In this document: positions 1 through 8,282 of the stretch, piece after piece
Layout: every line of letters begins with the position of its first letter
How positions within the stretch are numbered: the first letter of the stretch is position 1
Origin: Lentisphaerae bacterium GWF2_50_93
Lineage (GTDB): Bacteria; Verrucomicrobiota; Lentisphaeria; Victivallales; GWF2-50-93
Reading direction: 5' to 3'
DNA length: 33,165 nucleotides
Assembly (NCBI GenBank): GCA_001804815.1
Contig: MHBI01000045.1
Span: forward strand, 1-33,165
Notes under the pieces: generated by a model
Database searches by the model: none
Told to the model about the DNA's origin: nothing
What the model saw: the letters and a program-made list of their open reading frames with translations, nothing else
Program-made: the position numbers and the translations under genes

Positions 1-1160
1 GCTATAACTGGCGCATCGAAAACAACATCATCCGTTTCGCCCAGACCATCGGGCTGGATTGCGGCAGCGAACACTGGAACGGCAAATCAATACCGGATGC
101 CGTCCCCGAAGACCAGAGGCTCATTATCGGCGGACAGCATCAGATCCTCAACAACAAGATCACCGACAACGGGCTCTGCGGCCTTGCCGGCTGGAATCAT
201 AAGGGTACGAAAATAACCGGCAATGTCCTCGAACGCAACAACCGGTTTTCACTCGGCGGCGCGGAATGCAGCTGGGAGGAATGGGGTGCGATCAAGCTGC
301 ATGCTTCCGACGCACTTGTCGAAGGCAATCTGGTGCGGAACAACTACGGACACGGCATCTGGTTTGACAATGGATACAATGGGGCGCGCATAACCCGCAA
401 TGTAATTACGAACAACAAGGGTGCCGGTATTTTCATGGAACTGGGAACCGGACAGTGCCTGATTGACAACAACATCATTGCCGATACCGCCCCGCTGAAT
501 ACTTTCTACAACGGTCTTGGCATATATGCCCATGATGCGTCAGGTCTTGTCGTAGCCCATAACCTCTTCCTAAACAATACCTCAGCCGCCGTCCGCATGA
601 CCAGGGTTACCAACCGCAAGGTGGGTGACAAGGCAAATGAAGCGTCGGACGAAATTATTGTCAACAATATCATATCCGGCAGCCGTTCAGCGGTCGAACT
701 GCCATTTCCCTCCGTGGTCTCCCATGACTGCAGGTCTGACTGGAACGTCTTCTTCAACCAGGGTGACATATTCAGATTTGTCTATTGTTTCGGTCAGCCC
801 GCCAAAGAAAATATCGAAAACCAGATCAGGGAAAAAGCCGGTGCGGTGCTCGAGGAGGATTTCGCGGTATGGCGGAAAAACGGGATGGCTTCAATGAAAC
901 TATGGGGCGCGGTGACCGGCTGGAGCCTCAACAGCCGGTTTATGGAGAAAAAAGAACTGAACTGCAACCTTAAAATCCTGGAAAACACCATCACCGTGAC
1001 AGTGGAAGGCGACAGGCTACTGCAGATGAATTGTCCTCCTGTCGAGGGCATCAGGGAGGATTTTGCTGGAAAGCCGCTGACAGCGGGACAGGTAATTCCC
1101 GGTCCGTTCCAGCAGCTCAAACCCGGCCAGAACTACTATATTCTGTTTCCTGGCAAATAA
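1..1160 (+). CDS. GH120-family beta-helix glycosidase (probable beta-xylosidase), 5' end outside window
   Basis: The reading frame is already open at base 3 and ends in TAA at 1158-1160, so the N terminus lies outside the window. The visible 385 residues are an Asn-rich ladder of short repeats typical of a right-handed parallel beta-helix, followed by a C-terminal beta-rich tail. The protein is a close paralogue of the next gene: segments such as IENNIIRFA, NGLCGLA, GNVLERNNR and AIKLH line up with IENNVIRHA, NGLCGIA, GNVLERNNR and AIKLH. Two acidic residues known from memory to be nucleophile and acid/base in the GH120 beta-xylosidase XylC are present: Asp in GIWFD (366-368) and Glu in IFMEL (438-440). 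GH120 removes xylose from xylo-oligosaccharides. A methionine-like GTG at 333 is internal and not a start. The family assignment comes from remembered motifs, not a search; substrate is inferred. Confidence 0.72.
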   Translation, partial: YNWRIENNIIRFAQTIGLDCGSEHWNGKSIPDAVPEDQRLIIGGQHQILNNKITDNGLCGLAGWNHKGTKITGNVLERNNRFSLGGAECSWEEWGAIKLHASDALVEGNLVRNNYGHGIWFDNGYNGARITRNVITNNKGAGIFMELGTGQCLIDNNIIADTAPLNTFYNGLGIYAHDASGLVVAHNLFLNNTSAAVRMTRVTNRKVGDKANEASDEIIVNNIISGSRSAVELPFPSVVSHDCRSDWNVFFNQGDIFRFVYCFGQPAKENIENQIREKAGAVLEEDFAVWRKNGMASMKLWGAVTGWSLNSRFMEKKELNCNLKILENTITVTVEGDRLLQMNCPPVEGIREDFAGKPLTAGQVIPGPFQQLKPGQNYYILFPGK

Positions 1161-1171
1161 GGAATCCTCCA

Positions 1172-3247
1172 ATGATGAAACACTGCATGTTCGGGCTAAT
1201 TATCCTATCAATCAGCATCTATGGTGGAGAAATGGAAAATGTTCCTGGCACGTACCACGTCAATAACAATAGCGATCTGGCGGCTGACAATAATAATGGC
1301 AGCCCCGAAAAACCGTTTAAAACTATTTCCGCTGCGGTGAAGATGGCCGGTCCTGGTGACATCGTGGTGGTCCACAAGGGTATTTACCGTGAGCTGGTCC
1401 AGCCGGACAGGAGTGGATTGCCCGACAAGCCGATAGTTTTCCAGGCCGCTGAAGGTGAAACTGCCATCATCCGCGGGTCGGATATTTTTTCTCCGCTTTG
1501 GCAGGTGGAAAAAACTGCCGGCGCGACTGTTGTCTATCGGGGTTTCCTCGATGATGCGATGTTTGTGGACTATGCCATGCCATGGAGCAAAACCCACTGG
1601 TATACCGATAATCCGTTCCGGACCAAGATCATAATTTCCCAATCCGGGTCTAAAATAGCCAAGCCTGAAAAAGGCATTTCGCAATGGGCGCGGCCATGGC
1701 CGTCCAGGACAATGCCGGTAGAAACGGAGGAAGCCGCTGTAACTTTCGATACCGACAACCGGACCATGGTTTACGACGGCCCCCCGGGGACGCTGCCGCG
1801 CACGCTGGGACAGATATTCGTTGACGGCGAACCCGTCCAGCAGGTCCGCACCCCGGAGGAAGTGGAAGAGCATGCCAATACGTTTATTGTCGCACCTGAT
1901 GGCAAATCGCTGCTGCTGCATTTGCGTGACAATTCCGATCCCCGGCGGCATCTGGTGGAAATAACTACGCGGGCACAGATATTTTGTCCGGCCAAACGCG
2001 GTATCGACTACATCCATGTCCGCGGATTCATCATGGAACATTGCGCCAATCAGGGACCGTTCCCCCAGGCAGGGGCATTGAGCACCCGCAGCGGTGCGCA
2101 CTGGAAGATTGAGAACAACGTCATCCGTCATGCCACTACCGTCGGGATCGACTGCGGCGGTGAGAATTATTTGCTAGACGGGGTCAGCGGAGGATTCGCC
2201 CGGCCTGAAGGCAATGAGGTTACAGGCAATATTATTTCGGATAACGGACTGTGCGGCATCGCCGTCTACAGCAGTAAAAACGTGCGGATATCCGGAAACG
2301 TTCTTGAGCGCAACAACCGTCTGGGGTTCACTCCCGGCATTGACATCGGCTGGTGGGAACAGTCGGCCATCAAGCTTCATAACTGCCCCGGCGCCGTAAT
2401 CAGCGACAACATGATCCGGGACAACGACTGTTTTGGCGTCTGGCTCGACACGTATTATGCCGGAGCCAGGATTTCACGCAACCTGATCGTCAACAATATG
2501 TTCGCCGGCATCTTTCTAGAATGCAGTTTAGGCCCTCTGACGATCGACAATAACGTGGTGGCCCTTACCCGTAGCGGACATGGCGTTTATGCACATGATT
2601 CATCCGGCATGACCATCGCCAACAATCTGCTGTTCCGAAATGCACATGTCGGAGTATTGATGCGGAACGTCACTGAGCGCAAGGTCTCCAAGGACATGGT
2701 CTGCGCAACCAGCGGCAACAAAGTCCTGAACAATATGATTCTCGGCAACGGACAGGGAGTTGTTGCCATCCCGGCGAGGAACGAAAGAGACAAAGACAAT
2801 ATTTCTGATTATAACATCAGCAGCGGGGGAACTCATCTTTATGACAATGGCCCGGAACTCTTTGCACTGCTGGCCCGTGAAGACCGGCAACTTTTCAAGT
2901 CCGGTGAATATGCGGCATTGGTCAATGCCGGCAAGGCATTTGAAGTTCGCTGGAAGGACGAGAAAGCATTGTTTGTCGGCGTTGATGCCTGGCGTTCTTT
3001 GACCGGCTGGGACAGCCATTCGCTGGAACCGTTTACCCTTAAAGACTCATATATGACTTTCAGAAGCCGGTTGCTGAACTGGGAATTGGATGTCCCGAAA
3101 ACGGCCGTGGAATTTCGCGCCATTCCGGTTCCAGATGTCACACTTGACTACTTCGGCAAAACCGTCGACTATCAAAAGGGCGCGGCTGCCGGGCCCTTTC
3201 AGCACTTGAAAGCCGGGCGCAATGTCTTTTATCTCTGGCCCAGATAA
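1172..3247 (+). CDS. Secreted GH120-family beta-helix glycosidase (probable beta-xylosidase)
   Basis: This 691-residue protein starts at ATG 1172, 8-9 bases after AAGGAA and 11 bases after the stop of its paralogue; the frame is open further upstream but that part overlaps the previous gene. Residues 1-18 form a short signal-peptide-like stretch (FGLIILSISIYG). Residues 28-103 carry the family's opening pattern (GSPEKPFKTI, GDIVVVHKGIYRE, AAEGE, IRGSD). A repeated Asn-rich beta-helix follows from about 275 to 600. Asp426 in FGVWLD and Glu450 in GIFLE match the spacing of the catalytic nucleophile (D382) and acid/base (E405) I recall for XylC of Thermoanaerobacterium, with one extra residue between them. 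The length is close to the roughly 640-residue GH120 enzymes. It probably releases xylose in the periplasm or outside. A pectate-lyase-like beta-helix protein is the main alternative, but the paired acids argue against it. Confidence 0.78.
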   Translation: MMKHCMFGLIILSISIYGGEMENVPGTYHVNNNSDLAADNNNGSPEKPFKTISAAVKMAGPGDIVVVHKGIYRELVQPDRSGLPDKPIVFQAAEGETAIIRGSDIFSPLWQVEKTAGATVVYRGFLDDAMFVDYAMPWSKTHWYTDNPFRTKIIISQSGSKIAKPEKGISQWARPWPSRTMPVETEEAAVTFDTDNRTMVYDGPPGTLPRTLGQIFVDGEPVQQVRTPEEVEEHANTFIVAPDGKSLLLHLRDNSDPRRHLVEITTRAQIFCPAKRGIDYIHVRGFIMEHCANQGPFPQAGALSTRSGAHWKIENNVIRHATTVGIDCGGENYLLDGVSGGFARPEGNEVTGNIISDNGLCGIAVYSSKNVRISGNVLERNNRLGFTPGIDIGWWEQSAIKLHNCPGAVISDNMIRDNDCFGVWLDTYYAGARISRNLIVNNMFAGIFLECSLGPLTIDNNVVALTRSGHGVYAHDSSGMTIANNLLFRNAHVGVLMRNVTERKVSKDMVCATSGNKVLNNMILGNGQGVVAIPARNERDKDNISDYNISSGGTHLYDNGPELFALLAREDRQLFKSGEYAALVNAGKAFEVRWKDEKALFVGVDAWRSLTGWDSHSLEPFTLKDSYMTFRSRLLNWELDVPKTAVEFRAIPVPDVTLDYFGKTVDYQKGAAAGPFQHLKAGRNVFYLWPR

Positions 3248-3328
3248 ATAATGCCTGATCGCAGGAGCAATGTCAGAATGATTTGAAAAACGCCGAATGA
3301 CCCGGCGATTAATAAACAAGGAGAGTCC

Positions 3329-4075
3329 ATGTCACAGGAAAACTTGCTGCAAAGAGAAGCTAAAATGATGAAATTGGAAAAGCTCATTGCTGCGCGGGAG
3401 GTAGTTTCCAATAAGCCGTTTCCAATTCCACAGCAGGAATTGCTCAAGCGCTTTGAACCGCTTTACACGGGAGCGGTCAATGACGTGTTGCGTGAATTTT
3501 GCCTGCTTGACCAGGCGTTGCCCCACCATATCCTGCCGTTGCGGGAATATCGGACGGTGGCCGGAATCGCCTTTACGGTGAAAAGCGCACCCAACGTGAA
3601 GATTACCGGCGAAATGACGGTCCGGACGCAGATGCTGGACGAATTGGGGCAGGACCATTTTGTCGTATGGGACACCAGTGGTGACGACAAGGCGACCCTG
3701 TGGGGGGGAGTCATGACGGCCACGGCTGTGGGAAAGGGCGTTCGTGCCGCGTGTATTGACGGCGGCATCCGGGATACACATCAGATCCTGGAAAAGGATT
3801 TTCCAGTCTTCTACAAGCACCGGATCTCAAACGGCAGTCTTGGACGGTGCCTGATTACGCATTATCAGATTCCAATCAAGATCGGCGATGTCTCTATCAA
3901 GCCGGGTGATGTGATACTGGGCGATATCGACGGCGTGCTCTGCGTTCCCCGCGACATAGCCTACGACGTTCTCCTGCGGGCCGAGGAGATCAAACGCAAT
4001 GAGATCGAAATTTTCTCATGGGTGAGCAAGGGGGAGACCATCCAGCAGATCACTGAAAAAGGCGGTTATTTCTGA
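3329..4075 (+). CDS. RraA-like aldolase/lyase of sugar-acid metabolism
   Basis: The product has 248 residues and starts at ATG 3329 behind AAGGAGAG. It belongs to the RraA / HMG-CHA aldolase superfamily (4-hydroxy-4-methyl-2-oxoglutarate aldolase fold). Visible signatures are TGAVNDVL near residue 47, WGGVMTATA at 125-133, DGGIRD at 144-149 with the family's Arg148 and Asp149 that bind substrate and the divalent metal, and GDIDGVLCVP at 198-207. No signal peptide is present, so it is cytoplasmic. True RraA proteins inhibit RNase E, but many family members in sugar-acid operons are metal-dependent aldolases acting on 2-oxo acids. Directly downstream lie a dehydrogenase and an enolase-superfamily dehydratase, so cleavage of an oxidised 2-keto-3-deoxy sugar acid is the most likely role. 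The exact substrate cannot be read from the sequence. Confidence 0.85.
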   Translation: MSQENLLQREAKMMKLEKLIAAREVVSNKPFPIPQQELLKRFEPLYTGAVNDVLREFCLLDQALPHHILPLREYRTVAGIAFTVKSAPNVKITGEMTVRTQMLDELGQDHFVVWDTSGDDKATLWGGVMTATAVGKGVRAACIDGGIRDTHQILEKDFPVFYKHRISNGSLGRCLITHYQIPIKIGDVSIKPGDVILGDIDGVLCVPRDIAYDVLLRAEEIKRNEIEIFSWVSKGETIQQITEKGGYF

Positions 4076-4112
4076 TTTATCCGTCTCCCTCGAAACATGA
4101 AAAGGAGAGAAT

Positions 4113-4880
4113 ATGGGACCGAAAGATTTTTTTAAACTTAACGGACGAGTAGCGCTGGTTACAGGGTCAAGTCGTGGTATCGGACTTGAAATCGCCATGT
4201 GGCTGGTCAATGCAGGCGCCAGCATGGTTTTTCATGGTAGTCGCCCGTCCGACAGACTTGACGAGGCGGTCAGGAAGGCTCAGGCGCTTGGAGGAAAGGC
4301 CATAGGAATCCCGTCCGACATCGGTGACAGCGATGCCAATGCCGCCTTAGTGCAGGAGGCATTGAAGGTGTTCGGCCATGTCGATATCCTTGTCCAGAAT
4401 GCCTCCGCCCAGGATTATATGACCGTGGAGGGGTTTACGCCAGAGGAATTTGCCCGTGAATATAACTGCAATCTGCGCTCCACCTTTGAACTGGTGAAAC
4501 TGGTTTTACCGGGAATGAAGGCGCAGCGGTGGGGGCGGGTGGTGACAATCGGCAGTGTGAACCAGACGAGGCCGTCTCCGCGTCTGGCCGTTTATTCAAC
4601 AACCAAGGCGGCCATAGCCAACCTTGTGATGAACCTGGCCCGGGAACACAGCGGTCATGGTGTGACTTTCAACAATATTGCCCCCGGCGTGATCCTGACG
4701 GACCGCAACGAGAAGGCTCTGGAGGATGAGGCCTTGCGGACAAAGCTGCAGGAATCCATCCCGGCCCGAAGGTTCGGTTCGGTTGAAGACTGCGCTGCGC
4801 TGGCGTTATTATTGTGTTCCGATGCGGGCGGATACATTACCGGCGCGGATATTCCCGTGACCGGCGGGATGCATTTATAA
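4113..4880 (+). CDS. Short-chain dehydrogenase/reductase (SDR), classical type
   Basis: The 255-residue cytoplasmic protein starts at ATG 4113 with AAAAGGAGAG just upstream. The classical SDR signatures are all there: TGSSRGIG at 17-24 for nucleotide binding, NAS at 96-98 in place of the usual NAG, the catalytic Ser148, and YSTTK at 161-165 with Tyr161 and Lys165. The C terminus has PGVILT and GADIPVTGG typical of the FabG-like branch. HGSR after the second strand, rather than an acidic residue, suggests NADP could be accepted; this is a weak inference. It sits 37 bases after the RraA-like gene and 46 before the dehydratase. In known non-phosphorylative pathways, for example L-fucose breakdown, an SDR oxidises 2-keto-3-deoxy-sugar acids; that role fits here but is not proven. 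Confidence 0.92.
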   Translation: MGPKDFFKLNGRVALVTGSSRGIGLEIAMWLVNAGASMVFHGSRPSDRLDEAVRKAQALGGKAIGIPSDIGDSDANAALVQEALKVFGHVDILVQNASAQDYMTVEGFTPEEFAREYNCNLRSTFELVKLVLPGMKAQRWGRVVTIGSVNQTRPSPRLAVYSTTKAAIANLVMNLAREHSGHGVTFNNIAPGVILTDRNEKALEDEALRTKLQESIPARRFGSVEDCAALALLLCSDAGGYITGADIPVTGGMHL

Positions 4881-4926
4881 ATTTCACATGAGAAGACCGG
4901 AAAAAAACAAAGGAGGGAGTGTTCAT

Positions 4927-6252
4927 ATGAAGAAAATCGATCCATCCAAATTAGTTATTACAGATATGCGCTTTGCGGATATTGACGGAGCTCCAAAGCG
5001 CTGTACCCTGCTCAAGCTCTTCACGAATCAGGGTCTGGTCGGCTACGGAGAGGTGCGTGATGCCTCGAGCCGGACCTATGCCGCCATGTTGAAGAGCCGC
5101 ATCCTGGGCGAGAACCCCTGCAATGTCGAGAGGATTTTCAGGCGGATCAAACAGTTTGGCGGACACTCCCGGCAGGCGGGCGGGGTCAGCGGCATCGAAG
5201 TGGCGCTCTGGGATCTGGCGGGGAAGGCCTGGGGTGTGCCGGTATGGCAACTGCTGGGCGGGAAATTCCGCGACACTATCAGGATTTACTGCGACACCGA
5301 CTCCAGCGGCGGCGGTCGCGACATGGGAAAAGCCCTCAAAGCCCGTATCGACGCCGGTTTTACCTTCCTCAAAATGGATCTCGGCATTGAACTTCTCATG
5401 GACAAGCCAGGTTGCCTTTCGGCTCCGCTGGGCTTCCTTGAGAAGATGCGCGAATACAAGAAGACCGTCTTCAGCACTCCCCACGGTTCCATCGATCCGC
5501 GTGCCATGAAAGGCGAGGCCTACGAGCTATTCAGCACTCCCCATCCCTTGACGGGAATCCATTTTACGGAGAATGGTCTGGACTTCCTGGAAAAATATAT
5601 GTCCGAAGTCCGTGAAGTGATCGGTTACGGGATTCCACTCGCTGTTGACCATCTCGGACACATTCCTGTCGAAGACTGCCTGAAGCTTGCGAAACGTCTC
5701 GAGCGTTTCAACCTGGCCTGGATGGAGGATCCCGTTCCATGGCAGATGACCAATCAGTATGTCAGGCTTGCGAACTCCACCACAGTTCCGATCGCGACGG
5801 GAGAGGATATCTTTTTGAAGGAAAGTTTCAAGCCTCTTTTCGAGTCGCGTGGCATCTCCGTCGTCCATCCTGACGTTCTCACGGCAGGAGGCATTCTCGA
5901 GACCAAGAAGATCGGCGACATGGCCGAGGACTACGGCATCGCCATGGCCATTCACATGGCGGAAAGCCCAATCGCCTGCATGGCCGCGGTACATGCCGCC
6001 GCCGCCACCCGCAATTTCATGGCCCTGGAGGTCCATTCGGTCGACGTGCCATGGTGGGAGGATCTGGTGAAGGGATTACCCAAACCGTTGATCGTAAATG
6101 GCTGCATCCGAGTCCCAGACGCCCCGGGATTGGGAATTGAATCGCTCAACGAGGATTTGATCAAAGAGAAACTCCACAACGATTTCGCAGTCGCGTGGGC
6201 GCCTACCGACATGTGGAACAAGGAGTGGGCGAACGACCGGCAATGGAGCTGA
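4927..6252 (+). CDS. Enolase-superfamily (mandelate racemase/muconate lactonizing-like) sugar-acid dehydratase
   Basis: The start at ATG 4927 is chosen because AAAGGAGGG lies 8 bases before it; an in-frame ATG at 4888 has no such site. The protein has 441 residues and no signal peptide. The N-terminal capping domain (about 1-120, with GLVGYGEVRD and EVALWDLAGKAWGVPVWQLLGG in outline) is followed by a TIM barrel. Metal ligands are Asp241 (VDHLGH), Glu267 (MEDP) and Glu293 (TGED). Lys149 in FLKMD stands at the first catalytic lysine position, while the second position is Asp151 rather than Lys or His. His343 in AIHMAESP is a candidate general base, with His314-Pro-Asp316 upstream. These features suit an acid-sugar dehydratase making a 2-keto-3-deoxy acid. 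Candidates are fuconate, galactonate, gluconate, xylonate or arabinonate; the sequence does not decide. Confidence 0.88.
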   Translation: MKKIDPSKLVITDMRFADIDGAPKRCTLLKLFTNQGLVGYGEVRDASSRTYAAMLKSRILGENPCNVERIFRRIKQFGGHSRQAGGVSGIEVALWDLAGKAWGVPVWQLLGGKFRDTIRIYCDTDSSGGGRDMGKALKARIDAGFTFLKMDLGIELLMDKPGCLSAPLGFLEKMREYKKTVFSTPHGSIDPRAMKGEAYELFSTPHPLTGIHFTENGLDFLEKYMSEVREVIGYGIPLAVDHLGHIPVEDCLKLAKRLERFNLAWMEDPVPWQMTNQYVRLANSTTVPIATGEDIFLKESFKPLFESRGISVVHPDVLTAGGILETKKIGDMAEDYGIAMAIHMAESPIACMAAVHAAAATRNFMALEVHSVDVPWWEDLVKGLPKPLIVNGCIRVPDAPGLGIESLNEDLIKEKLHNDFAVAWAPTDMWNKEWANDRQWS

Positions 6253-6300
6253 TTGCATATAGAGTTTAATGAATATATTTTTTTCAAAAAGGAATTGACC

Positions 6301-7626
6301 ATGAACGAACTGGCAAAAGAACTATCGAAGAATATCGTGAACAACGACCCTGAGATCGACCAACGGGTGGCTAGGGGGATCGAGGAAAACCGGAAAGGAT
6401 TTGGAGAAATCGAATTGGTCGGCAAGGATGGACAGCCCGTCAAAGGTGCCCATATCGAATTGAAGCATGTCCGGCATGAATTCCATTTCGGATGTAATTC
6501 CTTCATGGTCGGACAATTCAAGGAACAGGAACGAAACGCGGTCCATGACGAGGCTTTCTCAAAGCTGTTCAATCTGGCGGTCATTCCATTTTATTGGAGG
6601 GATTCGGAGCCGCAGGATGGCGCCTTGCGGTTTGACAAGGACAGCCCGTTCATCTATCGCCGGCCGCCCGCCGATCTTGTTCTGGAGTTTTGCCAGAAGT
6701 ACGATATCACGCCCAAGGGGCATCCGCTTTGCTGGCACCACATCCTGCCGAAGTGGGCGCCGCTGGAGAAAGCGGCCCTCGCCGCCCGCCTGGAACGCCG
6801 CATCCGGGAAATAGCCGCCCGTTATGGCGACCGCATCAAGATATGGGATGTCTGCAACGAGGCGATCTGCTGGAATCCGTTCAAAGTCGAAGAACGCATG
6901 CCGGACGGACATGTCGAGCTGGCCTTTAAGATTGCCGCGCACTATTTGCCTCCGACTTCCACTTTGACCTACAATGATTATGCCTGCTGGGATTGGCTTC
7001 ATGGGGATTATACGCCCTTCTATATGCTGGGACGGCATCTCAAGGGATCGAATGTGAACCTCGGCGGTCTTGGTCTCCAGTATCATATGTTCGGCCGACC
7101 GGGCAAGGAAATGCTTGCACAAACACAAACCCAGCTCAATGCCAGGCATATCCTGGCGTGCTTGGACCAATATGCCAAGATCGGGGTTCCTCTCAACATT
7201 TCGGAGCTCACGCTTACCGCCCACAAGGATCTTGGCGATGGCCAGGCTTTTCAGTGTGAAATGGCGGACAGGCTCTACCGGCTTTGGTTCAGCCATCCGG
7301 CGACAAATGGCATCATATGGTGGAACCTTATTGATGACACCGCATATGTAAACCCTGACAATTCGAGCCAGGAGGAAAACCAGTACAAGGGAGGTCTGCT
7401 CAATAACGATCTGACGCCGAAACCCGCCTACAATGCGCTTTGCCGTCTGATCAGGGAAGAGTGGTCCACACATGCCACGCTCGAGTATGAAAAGGGCGGA
7501 TATAATCGGTTCAACGGATTCTATGGTGAATACGTGGCCGTGATCAAAACTTCTATGGGTGAATTCAGAAAGACACTCAAGCTTTCCAAGGGATCGATCA
7601 ATAAATTCAAACTGACACTGGAATGA
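6301..7626 (+). CDS. GH10 endo-1,4-beta-xylanase, no signal peptide
   Basis: ATG 6301 follows AAAAAGGAATT and gives 441 residues. An in-frame TTG at 6253 is rejected because it lacks a ribosome site. An N-terminal beta-sheet-like segment (about 35-60) leads into a GH10 barrel. Diagnostic motifs are FGCNSFM near 64, HPLCWH at 141-146, WDVCNEA with acid/base Glu187, and ISELT with nucleophile Glu302; IIWWNLIDD (338-346) and a closing GGLLNNDLTPKPAY (364-377) are also typical. The enzyme should cut internal beta-1,4-xylosidic bonds. There is no signal peptide or membrane segment, which suggests action on imported xylo-oligosaccharides inside the cell, or a missed export route. It is the last gene of the + strand cluster, downstream of two GH120-like xylosidases, which supports a xylan target. 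Confidence 0.93.
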   Translation: MNELAKELSKNIVNNDPEIDQRVARGIEENRKGFGEIELVGKDGQPVKGAHIELKHVRHEFHFGCNSFMVGQFKEQERNAVHDEAFSKLFNLAVIPFYWRDSEPQDGALRFDKDSPFIYRRPPADLVLEFCQKYDITPKGHPLCWHHILPKWAPLEKAALAARLERRIREIAARYGDRIKIWDVCNEAICWNPFKVEERMPDGHVELAFKIAAHYLPPTSTLTYNDYACWDWLHGDYTPFYMLGRHLKGSNVNLGGLGLQYHMFGRPGKEMLAQTQTQLNARHILACLDQYAKIGVPLNISELTLTAHKDLGDGQAFQCEMADRLYRLWFSHPATNGIIWWNLIDDTAYVNPDNSSQEENQYKGGLLNNDLTPKPAYNALCRLIREEWSTHATLEYEKGGYNRFNGFYGEYVAVIKTSMGEFRKTLKLSKGSINKFKLTLE

Positions 7627-7638
7627 ATACAGACGGAC

Positions 7639-7752
7639 TCAGGGTTCGGCCATCGTGCTGCCCTTCAGCAAAGCATCACGCCAGCGTTTCTTGAATTCGT
7701 CAATGCCCGCTGCAATCATGTTTAAGATTTTTCCAGGCCATTCCGCATTCAT
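7639..7752 (-). other. Short unassigned open frame (37 codons)
   Basis: An ATG at 7752 opens a 37-residue frame ending in TGA at 7639-7641. It is rich in charged residues (DEFKKRWRDALLKG) but matches no family I recognise. It lies directly after the stop of the possible sugar-transferase fragment at 7759-7890 on the same strand, with no clear ribosome site. It may be chance or part of the same decayed gene region. Low confidence that it is expressed. Confidence 0.15.
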
Positions 7753-7758
7753 CTCAAA

Positions 7759-7890
7759 TCACTTTGGGTAAATTGTCGTCTTCCCGTTCTCGACAACGGC
7801 AAAGACCTTGGAGAACGAGTCGAGCACGATTTCGCCTTTGCGCCTCAGGTAGCGGAGTTCAAACTTTAGTTTGTCTTTGTATTCATCAGA
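7759..7890 (-). pseudogene. Possible remnant of a sugar-transferase C terminus
   Basis: On the minus strand a 43-residue frame bounded by stops (TAA at 7893-7891, TGA at 7761-7759) reads YKDKLKFELRYLRRKGEI and then VLDSFSKVF. This resembles the end of bacterial undecaprenyl-phosphate sugar transferases, where a K(L/F)xxxLxYxxxxSxxxDxxI pattern follows the WQV motif. No start codon or upstream catalytic part is present: the next codons upstream are interrupted by a stop. I therefore read it as a decayed fragment. The resemblance is short and comes from memory, so this call is tentative. Confidence 0.3.
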
Positions 7891-7964
7891 TTACGGAAGG
7901 TATAACTTGGACTCCTGCTTAATGGGATTTCGCATTCATTGATATAGTAATTCGGTTAAAGTAT

Positions 7965-8261
7965 GTCGGGTTTCAACCCGACGTTTAATTGGCGGATTAA
8001 AAAACGCCTTACTTTTTTTCATGCAACTCGGCTTATGCAATCAACTCAGAGTCATCCCACAGGATGACGGATGGATGGATTGTTGGATGAATGGATGATT
8101 GGGTTTGAGTTCAAGACAACACAGAAGCCATGGAGATACATGAGAATTATTAGAAAGGCAATTATGAAATTGCCTCGGTTAATAAACAATCTCCTGACGT
8201 CCATCCTATCCCCGCCGCAAGCAGCGGGGTATTACGGACGGACTCCCACGCCCTTCGGGCG
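7965..8261. repeat. Cluster of perfect short hairpins in the convergent gap
   Basis: Within a 705-base stretch lacking an intact gene there are five perfect inverted repeats: GTCGGGTT/AACCCGAC at 7965-7982, GTCATCC/GGATGAC at 8051-8068, AGGCAATT/AATTGCCT at 8156-8175, CCCCGC/GCGGGG at 8210-8229 and CGCCC/GGGCG at 8249-8261. Loops are 2-8 bases. A degenerate GGATG-type tandem (GATGGATGGATTGTTGGATG and on) occupies about 8067-8100. None is followed by a convincing T-tract on the + strand, so most are not plain terminators. They may be REP-like extragenic elements or RNA processing sites. The repeats are seen directly; function is unknown. Confidence 0.6.
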
Positions 8262-8282
8262 GGCCGGAGATTCTTTATAATG

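Noticed and set aside
333..335. GTG at 333 as a gene start
   Set aside because: The frame is open and homologous to the next gene from base 3 onward, so this codon is internal.
3291..3307. CGCCG/CGGCG inverted repeat between the GH120 and RraA-like genes as a terminator
   Set aside because: Five-pair stem, seven-base loop and no T-tract after it; the genes look co-transcribed.
7965..8261. CRISPR array
   Set aside because: The hairpins differ in sequence and spacing; there are no uniform repeats and spacers.
8071..8280. 69-codon + strand frame in the convergent gap
   Set aside because: It runs through the GGATG tandem and three hairpins, has no ribosome site and no family resemblance.
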